Notes under the pieces: generated by a model
What the model saw: the letters and a program-made list of their open reading frames with translations, nothing else
Database searches by the model: none
Told to the model about the DNA's origin: nothing
Shown: positions 1 to 9,200 of the stretch, one piece after another
Layout: the number at the start of each line of letters is the position of its first letter
Position numbering within the stretch: position 1 is the first letter of the stretch
Translations under genes and position numbers: made by a program
Assembly (NCBI GenBank): GCA_963763305.1
Contig: CAVXNP010000001.1
Coordinates: forward strand, 2,480,001 to 2,544,000
From: CAVXNP01 sp963763305
GTDB taxonomy: Bacteria; Pseudomonadota; Gammaproteobacteria; Xanthomonadales; Rhodanobacteraceae
Direction of reading: 5' to 3'
DNA: 64,000 nucleotides

Positions 1-902
1 TGTCGGGCATCGGGCTTCATCGGCGGCTGGACTGTACCGGTGCTCGCAGCGCGGGGTCTCCCCTCATGGCCGTATCCCGGCGGCAGCCACTCAATTTGGA
101 GCCAAGCCAGGCACCGAGCCGGTTGTAGCCGATCTGGCTGCGCCTGAGGACTTTGCGCCGCTGCTTAGGCACTGCGACGCAGTGGTGTATTGCGCGTCCA
201 CCACGACACCGGGTGGCAGTGCATCAGACCCGATGGGCGAGATCGACAACCTGAGGCCGCTGACAGCATTGCTCGCTGCGTTGCAGGAGCATCCGGAAGT
301 GGAGCTTCTGTACCTCTCCTCCGGCGGTGCCCTGTACGGCGATTCGGGCGATGTTCCGGCCGACGAGTCGGCGGCCGTGCATCCACGGTCCTACCACGGC
401 GCCGGGAATTGGCCGCCGAGGCGCTGATCTGCGTCTGGGCGGCTCAATATGCTGGGCGGGCCACCTGCGACCGTCGAATGTCTATGGTCCCGGGCAGCCA
501 GAACGCCCGGGCTTCGGCATCGTGCCGGCCTGCCTTGGGCGCATGCAGAGGGGCGAAGCGGTTCAGGTCTGGGGGGACGGTTCGGTCGTCCGGGATTACC
601 TGTATATCGATGACCTTGTTGGGCTTATCACCGCGGTACTGTCCCGGCCCATGCCCGTGGGGGCCCAGTTGCTCAACGCCTGCAGCGGGATCCCCGTAAG
701 CATCAACCAGCTGCTGGCGGCAATTGAGTCGGCAACCGGCGGGATCTTGAGGCGGACCTATGCCGCCCCGCGGAGCGTCACATACCCCGGGTAGTGAATG
801 ACCACCGGGCGTGCCGAGCGCATCTACGGCTGGTCGGCAACGACACCACTTCATGCCGGACTCAGAAGGACATGGAACTGGATGAACGGCCCGGATCGCT
901 GA
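1..902 (+). CDS. NAD-dependent sugar epimerase/dehydratase (5' partial, frameshifted)
   Basis: Extended SDR-type nucleotide-sugar epimerase/dehydratase, expected to remodel a nucleotide sugar for a surface glycan. The start is cut off by the window edge. The first visible codons read ASGFIGG, the end of a Rossmann GxxGFIG loop. A second frame gives DAVVYCASTTTPGGSAS and LYLSSGGALYGD, and a third gives RPSNVYGPGQPERPGFG, VWGDGSVVRDYLYIDDLV and a C-terminal IYGWSATTPLHAGLRRTW ending at a stop at 900-902. The reading frame changes between about 30 and 100, near 415, near 778 and near 812. The family features are preserved across the breaks, so sequence error is more likely than decay. It overlaps the start of the next glycosyltransferase gene, so the two are probably cotranscribed. 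The substrate cannot be told from the sequence. Confidence 0.75.
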
Positions 903-1915
903 ACAGACTGGCGGTTCCGGTTTGCTCGGTCTGCATCGCCAACTTCAACGGAGAGACGTTGCTGGAGGCATGCCTGGATTCGGTGATCGAGCAGCAGGGC
1001 GGCATCGCGTTTGAGATTCTGGTGCACGATGACGCATCCACCGACGGGTCGCTGGACCTGCTCAGGACGAGATACCCGACGTTCAGGTGATCGCCAGTGA
1101 ACGGAATGTCGGCTTCCGCGTCGCCAAAACCGACGGTTGAACGGGCCAGGGGCGAATTTGAGTCGGTGCCGAACAATGACGCGGCGCTTTTTCCCGATGC
1201 CCTGACGCGTCTTCTTGAAGCGGCCCGAGCGGATCCTGTTGAGGGAATTTCACGCTGCCCCAGTACGACTGGACCACCGGGGACTTGGTGGACCGCGGCT
1301 GCTTGCTGGATCTGTTCTACAACCCCGTTCCCAACCTGAAATCAGGCCGCAACGACGTTGCCATGGCCATCGGGGGCATGCCTGTTCCTTTCGGCGCTGT
1401 GGGACCAATTTGGCGGCTTCCCCGAGTGGATGGGATCGATCGCCGAAGACATGTACCTGTGCTGTCGGGCCCGCCTGCAGAAGCGGCCCATGCGAGTGTT
1501 GCCCGTAAGCGGCTACAGACACCGTCAAGGCGCAAGTTTCGGCGGAAATCGGCTCCATGGCGGACAGCTCAATACCACCTTCCGCAGACGTCGGCTCAGT
1601 GAGCGCAACAAGACCGCCGTGATGATTGTCTGTACACCGTCTCCCATCGTCTGGCCGCTTCTGCTGCTGCACATGACCATGCTTGCCGCAGAAGGGCTGC
1701 TGCTCACGGCTCTTGCACGGAACGGCCGCATCTGGAGCGAAATCTACGGGCCGACGCTGCGGTACCTTTGGCGGGAACTGGGCGCGCTCCGCAGGTTGCG
1801 TAGCCATGTGAAACGCAGTCGCCGGGCCGGCGTGCGCGACTATTTTTCGGTGACGACCCTGGCTCCGCGCAAGCTTCTGTTGCTGTGGCGTCACCGGCTG
1901 CCGACTTTCCAGTGA
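872..1915 (+). CDS. Family 2 glycosyltransferase (frameshifted)
   Basis: GT-A fold, family 2 inverting glycosyltransferase, probably acting at the cytoplasmic face of the inner membrane. The ATG at 872 lies inside the end of the epimerase gene. The N-terminus shows VCIANFNGETLLEACLDSVI followed by ILVHDDASTDGSLDLL, the usual nucleotide-sugar-binding start with the DD/STDGS signature. VIASERNVGF and LLNNDAALFPDAL-like segments follow in other frames. The C-terminal frame (from about 1358) contains WDQFGGFPEWMGSIAEDMYL, where ED is the likely catalytic region, and a hydrophobic segment WPLLLLHMTMLAAEGLLLTA that may anchor it in the membrane. Frames change near 1075, 1130-1220 and 1340. It converges on the minus-strand pseudaminate block with only 68 bases between the stops. 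The sugar and acceptor are unknown. Confidence 0.75.
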
Positions 1916-1983
1916 GCCTCCAGGGTCCGCTGCACGCTCCTCCATGCGCCGAGCTCCGGCATGGGAAACTGCTGCCGCTTCGG

Positions 1984-2977
1984 CTAGAGGATGGCTGTCT
2001 TCACGCCAAGGTCCGAGAGCACTGCGGCCAGCGTGGTCCTCTGCCCGTTGCGCGATACCTCGACGCAGTCGGCGGCAGTTGCGTAGCAAGCGACATCAGG
2101 CTGCTCGAGCGCAATATTGGCCAGGGCCGAGCTGCAAAAGCTGACCACCGAGCTGACTCCCAATTCCCGCGCCAGCGTCTCGGCAGGCATGGCGCGTTGT
2201 CTGGCATCGAGCCGAACCCGACTCCGGGTCCGGGGCCGACGCGTCCCTTTGGTTGTAGTGCGGCTTGTAGAACACTGGCCCACCAAGCCGCTTGACGTAA
2301 TCGATGGTGCGGCTCCGCAGCTCATTTGCCTTGTTTCCTGCCACCAGGCTCTCGATCGGCTGGTCGAGAAACAACGTGCCGAGTAGCGGTGGGCGTGGCC
2401 CCGAAGTCGATGCGTGCATTTGAAGACGATGCAGCGACTGGAATTTCTCCGGGCACACGATCTTGTCCGGATGGGTGAAGAACCCGGATGCGACCGGCGC
2501 GCTGTCGATCCCGCTGAGATGGCCGCGGTACGGCCTGAAGGGAACGCCGATGGCGGCGGCCTTGAGACGCTGTTTCAGTCGGGTCCGGCGGTTGCCCAGT
2601 GGACTGGGCGCATCGTAATAATTGAGAAGGCCATCCTGGTAGATGTGCCTGCTGCCGGTTGCGGGCAGGAAGTAGGCGAAGTTGGCCAGGGGGTTGAAAG
2701 GGTGTGGGACATACACCGCAAGTTCGTCCCCGGGAGCGAGCGAAACTGCCAGCGCTTTCAATTGGCGCACCGCACGAGCGTACTTGAATAGATTCGGGGC
2801 GCCACCGCGGTCACAGCCGCCGAGGAAGCGGATCGCCCGGTTCGTCGCGATGAAAGGATGGGGGTCCAGCGAAGGGTGGAATACCCAAAGCTGACCATGC
2901 AACCGCGAGGCCAAAGCCATCATCGGCAACAGGTGGAAAGGGGTGAATCCGATGACGACGGCGTGTTGTGAGTTCAA
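1984..2977 (-). CDS. Putative sialyl/pseudaminyl-type glycosyltransferase (GT52/polysialyltransferase-like), frameshifted
   Basis: Last gene of the pseudaminic acid block. I read a possible TTG start at 2977, 14 bases after the pseI stop. The N-terminus, HAVVIGFTPFHLLPMMALAS, resembles the start of GT52 and alpha-2,8-polysialyltransferase-like proteins. Later segments are GDELAVYVPHPFNPLANFAY, HIYQDGLLNYYD, GTLFLDQPIESLVAG and VFYKPHYNQRD, a KPHx motif typical of nonulosonate transferases. After a frame change near 2220-2240 comes ARELGVSSVVSFCSSALANI, where a Ser-Ser loop would bind CMP in such enzymes. It ends at a stop at 1984-1986. Position next to pseI makes it the best candidate in the window for transferring CMP-pseudaminic acid. 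The family call comes from motif resemblance only and is tentative. Confidence 0.5.
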
Positions 2978-2990
2978 GACGGATCCGGGT

Positions 2991-4067
2991 TCAACGGTTG
3001 TCGCCGCCGTCGAAACCTTCCACATGGTCCGGGCCCACAGGCGTATTCTTCCTGGCGTCCTTGGCCAGGCGTTTGCCGAGGATCGACGCCAGATGTTGGG
3101 GGGCAGCCCGAAACCCGGCCGAACACTGCGTACGCAACGCTCGTCTATCGTCTCACCAGCAGCCATATCCTTCACAAAGTACAGCGACCGCCGGAACTGG
3201 ACGTTGGCCTTTTCGCTGGCCTTTCGGCTGTAGTGGATGCGGCCCAGAGCCTCCCATGCGGTGAAAGCATCCCTGCACAGCGAAGCCAGGTCGGCAGGCT
3301 CCATCGAGAAGCTGTCGTCCGGGCCGCCGCCGTGCCGATCGAGGGTGAAATGCTTCTCGATGATGGAAGCGCCCAGCGCAATACTGGAGATGGCAGTCAC
3401 GTTTCCCAGAGTGTGGTCCGAGAGTCCGGTGACGAGCCCAAAGCGCTTGGCCATGTCCGGATCGTAAGCAGGTTGTACTCGGCCGGGGCCGCTGGGTAGC
3501 CACTGACGCAATGCAATACCGCCAGTTGCTGGCACCCTCCCAGGCGCGCGGCATCGATCGCCTCCTGGATCTCCACTTCGTTGGCCATGCCGGTGGAGAT
3601 GATCATCGGCTTCCCGGTGGCAGCGACGTATCGGATGAGTGCAGGATCGACCGCCTCGAACGATGCGATCTTGTACGCCGGCGCGCCCAATTCTTCGAGC
3701 AGATCCACAGCGGTGGAGTCGAAGGGCGAGCTGAAGATGGCGATGCCGATCTGGCGGGCGTGCTCGAACAGCCGTGCGTGCCATTCCCAGGGCGTGTGTG
3801 CACGCGTGTACAACTCGAAGAGCGTCTGCCCATCCCACAAACCTCCCCGGATGCGAAAGTCCTCGTTGTCGCTGTTCAGGGTGATCGTGTCGGCACGGTA
3901 GGTCTGCAGCTTGACCGCATCTGCACCGGCCTTCCTGGCTTCGCTGATCAGGCGCAGCGCCGTGTCTATGCTGCCGTTGTGGTTTGCCGATATCTCCGCG
4001 ATGACGTAGGAGGGTGGCCGGCTCCGATCGAGCGTCCGTCGATCGCTATTACAGGATCGTCGATCAT
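2991..4067 (-). CDS. pseI: Pseudaminic acid synthase PseI (frameshifted)
   Basis: NeuB-family synthase that condenses phosphoenolpyruvate with 2,4-diacetamido-2,4,6-trideoxy-L-altrose to make pseudaminic acid in the cytoplasm. The start ATG at 4067 overlaps the stop of pseG/H (ATGA). Recognisable parts in order are MIDDPVIAIDGRSIGAGHPP, YVIAEISANHNGSIDTALRL, GADAVKLQTYRADTITLNS, IAIFSSPFDSTAVDLLEELG, YKIASFEAVDPALIRYVAAT, GLVTGLSDHTLGNVTAISSI, and ASIIEKHFTLDRHGGGPDDS, the catalytic and metal-binding core. The C-terminal SAF (antifreeze-like) domain has RSLYFVKDMAAGETI and PGFGLPPN. Frames change near 4010, 3440 and 3070. The corrected length of about 358 residues fits PseI (about 340-350). 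The HGGGPDD segment and the neighbouring pseB/C/F/G/H genes favour pseudaminate over N-acetylneuraminate. Confidence 0.88.
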
Positions 4068-5676
4068 GGTATTGGGCTCTCTGTTGGGCGCGTGAGTGGC
4101 CACTGGACGGCTGACAACTCGAATTGCAGCATGTCCATGGAATTCAGGCCATCGTTGCACGCACGCGTGAAGGACCCGGTCCGGCGAAAACCAAGTTTCG
4201 CGTGCAAGGCGGCGGATCGCTGATTGGATTCCATCACTTGCCCGATCACCTTGTCGATCCCCAGTTGCCGGAAAGCGTAATCCAGGGCAACCGCTCCAAG
4301 GGTCAGGCCACTACCGCGGGGTGCGTCGGGGGCAAGGTAGAAGCCCCAGTCCGCCACACCCGCATCCTGTTGCGAGAATTGGGCAAAGCCGATTGGCCGG
4401 TCTGCAGCCTCGATGATCAGCAGGTGCCGGCGCCGGATCTTGGGTCGCGCGTTCAAACCAGGCCAGATGCTCTTGCTTTCCGATCTCGTGCTGGCTGTAC
4501 ATCGATTGCCTGACTGCCGGTTGGTTGCGCCATTGCAGCACTGCGTCGATATCGGCCTGGGTCATCGGCCTGGCCGTGCCATTCAGCGCTGCAAGGGCGA
4601 TGATGACTCGCGCGGTTCCGCCGCCATCGCAGACGTTTGCTGCAGCGGTTGCCATCCGGGCAAGGCGTCCGCAACCAGGGTCACGCAGCAACATGCCCAA
4701 TGCCTCGGCTAGGTCCGTATACTCCCTGATCACCCACGCCGCCCCGGCATTGCCAAGCGCGGATGCGCCTTGTTCCTGGTTCCCTGCCAGCACCATGACA
4801 AGAGACGGAAGACCCAGTGCGCAGCGCTCCCACGAGGTGGTGCCGCCCGCCCCGACCGCCAGATCGCTCTCGGCCATCAGCCGAGCCATATCGGCAACGT
4901 CCACGCGAACCTCGCAAGGACACGGCATGTTCCGCGCCTGAGCCCGCACCTGGTCCAGCCAGGGGGCATGAGGTCCAAGCACAACGGTGATGCGCAGGTC
5001 ATCAGGAAGGCCGGCTCCAGCGACGGAGGCCAGAACCCTGCCGGTGGCATTGGACGCATCGGTTCCGCCCATCGAGACCAGCAGATGACGCAGGCAGGGA
5101 GTGTTGCGACGCGCCAGGCTTTGCTCGCGCAAGCGGGCGAATTCCGATCGCAGCGGCGCGTAACCGGCGCCCGCGAGTACGGTCGTATCCGGGGTGACCT
5201 TGCCAGCGTAGTCTGCCGCGCTTCGGCCCAGGGTGCTGTCCAGCAACAGGTCGCAACGGTGTGGCTGGCTTGCAAGGTCATCGATGACCATCAGCCGGCG
5301 GACGTGTGGGCGAACTCTGCTCTCCCATTCGTCCCCCAGTGCGTAGTGGTCGACCACCACCCAGTCCGCGGGATGCTCCAACAGCACCGCGCAGGTCGCC
5401 TCTGCGTCAGCCTCCAAGCCTGCAGCCGGATGTTGAGCGGTGGTGCCCACCCCGGGATCAACGGCTAGCGAGAGTTCTCCTGGGATTCAGCGTCCACACG
5501 CGGTACCCCACCCTCTCGATGGCCGAACGCAGGTCGCCGGGCAGGGCGTGACAGGCAAACGAGCACTCCGCGCCTAGCTGGTGCAATGCCCCGGCCAGCG
5601 TCAGACAACGCATGACATGCCCGTTGCCGATCTGCACGGATGCATCCACCCGGAAAAGAAACTTGGTTCCACGCAT
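4064..5676 (-). CDS. Bifunctional PseG-PseH: UDP-sugar hydrolase fused to GNAT N-acetyltransferase (frameshifted)
   Basis: The N-terminal half is PseG, the inverting hydrolase that removes UDP from UDP-2,4-diacetamido-2,4,6-trideoxy-beta-L-altropyranose. It starts MRGTKFLFRVDASVQIGNGH with the G-x-GH loop, then VDHYALGDEWE, LLVSMGGTDASNATGRVL and AVGAGGTTSWERCALGLPSL, the GT-B-like UDP-binding region. The C-terminal part is PseH, the acetyl-CoA-dependent 4-amino N-acetyltransferase: RPMTQADIDAVLQWRNQPAV, MYSQHEIGKQEHLAWFE, ADRPIGFAQFSQQDAGVADW, and DKVIGQVMESNQRSAALHAK. No stop separates the halves: the PseG frame runs through ALAALNGTARP into the PseH start. Frames change near 5460 and 4440. 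The combined length of about 537 residues equals PseG plus PseH. It is 11 bases after the methylase and overlaps pseI by ATGA. An internal restart at the MTQADID methionine is possible. Confidence 0.85.
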
Positions 5677-5687
5677 GCCGTATTCTT

Positions 5688-6345
5688 TCAGTGGTGATGG
5701 CCGCTGGCCCGGTCATCGGCCGGAACTGCTTTTTCCAGCAGAAACCAGGTTATGTCGTCTTGGGGGAAAACCGGGTCGGCGTGGTAGGCAAAGCCATAGT
5801 CGACCAGCGCCAAGTCGGGGTAGAGCTCGTGCATTTCGCCGCAGAAATCGGCGTTTGAACAACCGATTGTCGTGGCCGCGATAAGTAACGGTTGCCGGGC
5901 TGGGGTTGTAGTACTCGCACAGGAGCACATACCGGCTACTGGCCTGGTAGAGAGTTTCGTAGACCCGGGGAAGCCAACTTGGGTCGATGTGGATCAAGAC
6001 CCCCTTAATCAGTACCAGGTCCCAGGTGCGGTCGGGACTGAATTCCAGAATCGACGACCTTCGCACATGCTCGGCAGGAATGACCTCCTGCAGGCGGCGG
6101 GCCGCGTCGTCGTTGATTTCCAGCGCGTGCTGTTCCTGCTCCGGGTACAGCAGCTTCAGCGCGCGCAGGTTCAGACCGATATTGGCACCGAACTCGATGC
6201 ACGACGGCAACCGGCCCGCCCGCGCCAGTGCCTTGGAAAAGAATGCGATGTTGGAAGCCTGCAACTGCGGGCTGTTGTTGCGGCTCGAGTATTCAGAGCC
6301 GAACTCGCCGGCCCAGAAAGCTTCCTGTTCTGTCTTGTAGCTCAT
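5688..6345 (-). CDS. Pseudaminic acid biosynthesis-associated methyltransferase (frameshifted)
   Basis: SAM-dependent class I methyltransferase of the type found inside pseudaminic acid clusters (the pse-associated methylase family). The N-terminus is MSYKTEQEAFWAGEFGSEYS, the family hallmark. CIEFGANIGLNLRALKLL is the SAM-binding glycine-rich loop (E-FGxNIG), and WDLVLIKGVLIHIDPSWLPR is the post-motif II region. The frame changes near 5850 and the real C-terminus reads DFCGEMHELYPDLALVDYGF to the stop at 5688. About 219 residues after correction. The start ATG at 6345 overlaps the pseF stop (ATGA), so the two are coupled. It may O- or N-methylate a pseudaminate precursor or product, giving a modified nonulosonic acid. 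The exact methylation site is not known to me for this family. Confidence 0.82.
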
Positions 6346-7055
6346 CCTGCGAGGTCCTCGGGATCCTGTGTCAGTTGCACCTGGAACAGCCGCTCCGCGC
6401 GCGTCCAGTCATCGATGGTATCGATGTCCTGCACGCGATAGCGTGGTAGCAGCAAGGGAAGCGATGCCGCTCCAAGAAGGGGGCGTCCAGCCAAGCCATG
6501 CGTCGGACCTGCCCCAGTAGAACTGGCCTGCATCGTGGAAGGCCTCGGGAAGGTCCTGCGAACGCGTGCCGGCATGCTCGGGCTGCAGCATCTCGACCGT
6601 GCCGTCAGCGTTCATCGCCAGGGCGCGTTGAATCGGATAGGGGTAGCGGGCTACACGGAAAAAACGAAGTCACAACCGAGCTCTTCCAGCACGAGCAAGC
6701 CCTGGGTCAGATCTGCAACAGTCAGGAAGGGGGCGGTGGCATAGATGCAACAGACCTCGCTGGGAGGGTCGTTGCTGCCGAACCACTGGATCGCATGCCT
6801 GGCGACACTGGCACTGTTCCGGCGTGGTCGTCGGCAAGTTGCCCGCGGGCCGCACGGAAGGGCACTTCGGCCCCAGGGCGCGAGCGACGTCGGCGATGTC
6901 GTCGTCGTCGGTGGAGACCATGATCCGATCGAAGCAGCCGCTTGCCAGGCCGCCTCGATCGACCAGGCAATCATCGGCTTGCCGCAGAACGGGCGGACAT
7001 TCTTGCGCGGAATGCGCTTGCTTCCGCCGCGCGCGGGAATGACGGCGAGCTTCAC
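6342..7055 (-). CDS. pseF: CMP-pseudaminic acid synthetase (cytidylyltransferase), frameshifted
   Basis: Transfers CMP from CTP to pseudaminic acid, giving the activated donor for transferases. The GTG start at 7055 overlaps the pseC stop (GTGA). The N-terminus KLAVIPARGGSKRIPRKNVR carries the cytidylyltransferase P-loop-like ARGGSKxxxxKN signature, followed by FCGKPMIAWSIEAAW. STDDDDIADVARALG, VCCIYATAPFLTVADLTQGL and LEELGCDFVFSV appear in shifted frames. The C-terminus is RYRVQDIDTIDDWTRAERLF, the usual DIDTxDDWxxAE ending of PseF/NeuA-like enzymes. Frames change near 6930, 6800, 6650 and 6480. About 238 residues when corrected, close to PseF. It is coupled by overlap to both neighbours. 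Confidence 0.85.
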
Positions 7056-8182
7056 CGGCCCAGTGCCTTCGCGATCGCGGCAATGACCAGATCCTGTTGC
7101 GTCCGCTAAGGGCCGGGTACAAGGGCAGGCTGATCGCTTCGGCGTAGTAGCGCTCGGCCTCCGGAAAGTCGCCCGGCTCGAAACCGAGGCGGCGGTAGTA
7201 GGGCTGGGTATGCACCGGGATGTAGTGGACGTTGACGCCGATACTGCCTCGCGCATGCCTCGAACACCTGGCGGTGGCTGCGTCCGATGCGGTCGAGACG
7301 GAGACGTACGGGTAAAGGTGGATGCCGAGCGCCGGTCCGGCTGCCGCCAGGGCTGTCAGCGGCAACTCCTCGAGCAGGCTGGTCGTAGCTTTCGGCGAGC
7401 GCGTTGCGGCGCTCAACGTAGGCCGAGGCGATCGAGCTGCTCAAGCCCAATGCCGCCTGCACGTCGGTCATTCGGTAGTTGAACCCGAGGACCTGCTGGT
7501 AATACCACGGGCCCGGCCGGCATGTCTCATCCACCTCCGGATCGACGGGTGATGCCGTGACTGCGAAGCATCGCCATGCGCTCGGCCAACTCGGCCATTG
7601 GTCGAGCGCCATCCCGCCTTCGCCCGTGGTGACGATCTTGACCGGATGGAAGCTGAAGACGGTCACGTGCGACCACTGCCAACCGGCTCGCTTGCGCGCA
7701 GCGCCGATCGCATGCGAGGCGTCCTCGAGGACGCGGAAGCCGAACCCCCGGGCCAGAGCCCCGATCGCCTCCTGGTCGCGGGCTGGCCGCGAAATGCACA
7801 GGGACGAGTACCTTCGGAGCCGACCAGCCGCCTCCGCTGCCCGAGCTTCTGCCGCAGACTGGGGGCAGATGTTCAAGGTGTCCGGGTCGATATCGACGAA
7901 GTCCACGTCCGCTTCGCAATATCGGCCGCAGTTGGCCGATGCGACGAAGGTGTTCGGGCCGGTCCAGAGCCATCGCCTGTGCCGAGACCGAGCGCCAAGC
8001 AGGCGACATGAAGAGCGGACGTCGCGCTGTTGACCGCGACGGCATGACGGGCGCCGACTGCGGACGCAACGGCTTTCTCGAAGCGGGGACCGACGGGCCC
8101 TTGGGTCAGGAAGTCGGAACGCAGGACCTCGACGCGCGTCGATGTCGGACTGAGTGACGTCCTGGCGCCCGTACGGGATCAC
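7052..8182 (-). CDS. pseC: UDP-4-amino-4,6-dideoxy-N-acetyl-beta-L-altrosamine transaminase PseC (frameshifted)
   Basis: PLP-dependent sugar aminotransferase (DegT/DnrJ/EryC1 family), second step of the pathway. It aminates C4 of the 4-keto sugar made by PseB. It begins MIPYGRQDVTQSDIDA, a typical PseC start. TGPNTFVASANCGRYCEADV is the substrate/PLP loop, VDFVDIDPDTLNICPQ follows, then FRVLEDASHAIGA and FSFHPVKIVTTGEGGM, where the lysine after HPV is the Schiff-base residue. Next come WYYQQVLGFNYRMTDVQAAL and, near the end, AEAISLPLYPAL. Several frame changes (about 8120, 8000, 7790, 7560-7400, 7110). About 376 residues corrected, as expected. It starts 11 bases after the pseB stop, and its stop overlaps the pseF GTG. 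Confidence 0.87.
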
Positions 8183-8192
8183 ACGCCAGACC

Positions 8193-9177
8193 CTATTGGT
8201 TCAATGCGGCGATCTCTTCGACCGTCAGGAAGTGGCGGATTAGTGCCGGAGTGGAATTCGAACCCCAGCTCGACCTCTGCCCTCGCTCGCCGAGGCGGTC
8301 CAGGCTGAAGTCGACGACGTCCAGTGAACTGGATGGCGGGCGAATGACGTAATGATCGACGAACTCCAAAGTCAGGTGCGAGTCGTCGGCCGGGCACATG
8401 ATCTCGTGGAGCTTCTCTCCCGGGCGGATGCCGACGATCTTCAGCGGCAGGTCCGGCGCCATCGCCGCGGCGAGATCGATGATGCACCGAAGGGATCTTC
8501 GGCACGAAGATCTCGCCGCCGTGCATGCGCTCGAATGCGTTCAGCACGAAGTCGACACCCTGCTGCAGCGTGATCCAGAAGCGCGTCATTCCTCGTCGCG
8601 TGATCGGCAGGTGGTCGCGCCCTCTGCGATCAGCCTCCGGAACAACGGGACCACCGAGCCGCGCGATCCGACGACGTTGCCATAGCGAACGACGGAGAAC
8701 CGCGTCCGGATGCCCGCCGGCGATGTTGTTGGCGGCGACGAACAGCTTGTCCGAGGCGAGCTTCGTCGCGCCGTAGAGGTTGATCGGGTTGGCGGCCTTG
8801 TCGGTGGAGAGCGCGATGACCTTCTGACCTCGTTCTCGAGGGCGGCGTGGATGACGTTCTCGCGCGCCGTGGATGTTGGTCTTGATGCACTCCATCGGAT
8901 TGTATTCGGCAGCCGGCACCTGCTTCAGCGCGGCGGCGTGGATGACGAAGTCGACGCCCTGCATCGCCTGCATCAGCCGCTCCCGGTCGCGCACGTCGCC
9001 GATGAAGTAGCGCATGCCGGGTCGCGTCGAAGCGTCCTGCTGCATCTCGAACTGCTTCAGCTCGTCGCGCGAATAGATCGACGAGCCGTCGGGGGCTGTA
9101 GCGATCCAGCACCATCGCGACGAATGCTTGCCGAAGGAGCCCGTTCCGCCGGTGACCAGGATCGATTTGTCGAACAT
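8193..9177 (-). CDS. pseB: UDP-N-acetylglucosamine 4,6-dehydratase (inverting) PseB, frameshifted
   Basis: First committed enzyme of pseudaminic acid synthesis: dehydrates and epimerises UDP-GlcNAc to the 4-keto-L-sugar using NADP. It starts MFDKSILVTGGTGSFGKH with the TGGTGSFG dinucleotide-binding loop. IYSRDELKQFEMQQD, MRYFIGDVRDRERLMQAMQG, VDFVIHAAALKQVPAAEYNP, MECIKTNIHGA and VIALSTDKAANPINLYGATK follow; the YGATK is the catalytic YxxxK. The C-terminal region has IFVPKIPS, KIVGIRPGEKLHEIMCPADD and a family-typical HFLTVEEIAAL end. Frames change near 9100, 8850, 8690, 8590 and 8480. About 328 residues corrected. It follows the flippase by 23 bases. Confidence 0.9.
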
Positions 9178-9200
9178 GGCGGTCCTGCGCTTGGGAAGGG

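Noticed and set aside
2096..3838. A 580-residue open frame that seems to fuse PseI with a glycosyltransferase
   Set aside because: The PseI C-terminus ends properly at 2991 in another frame; the join is created by a frameshift near 3070.
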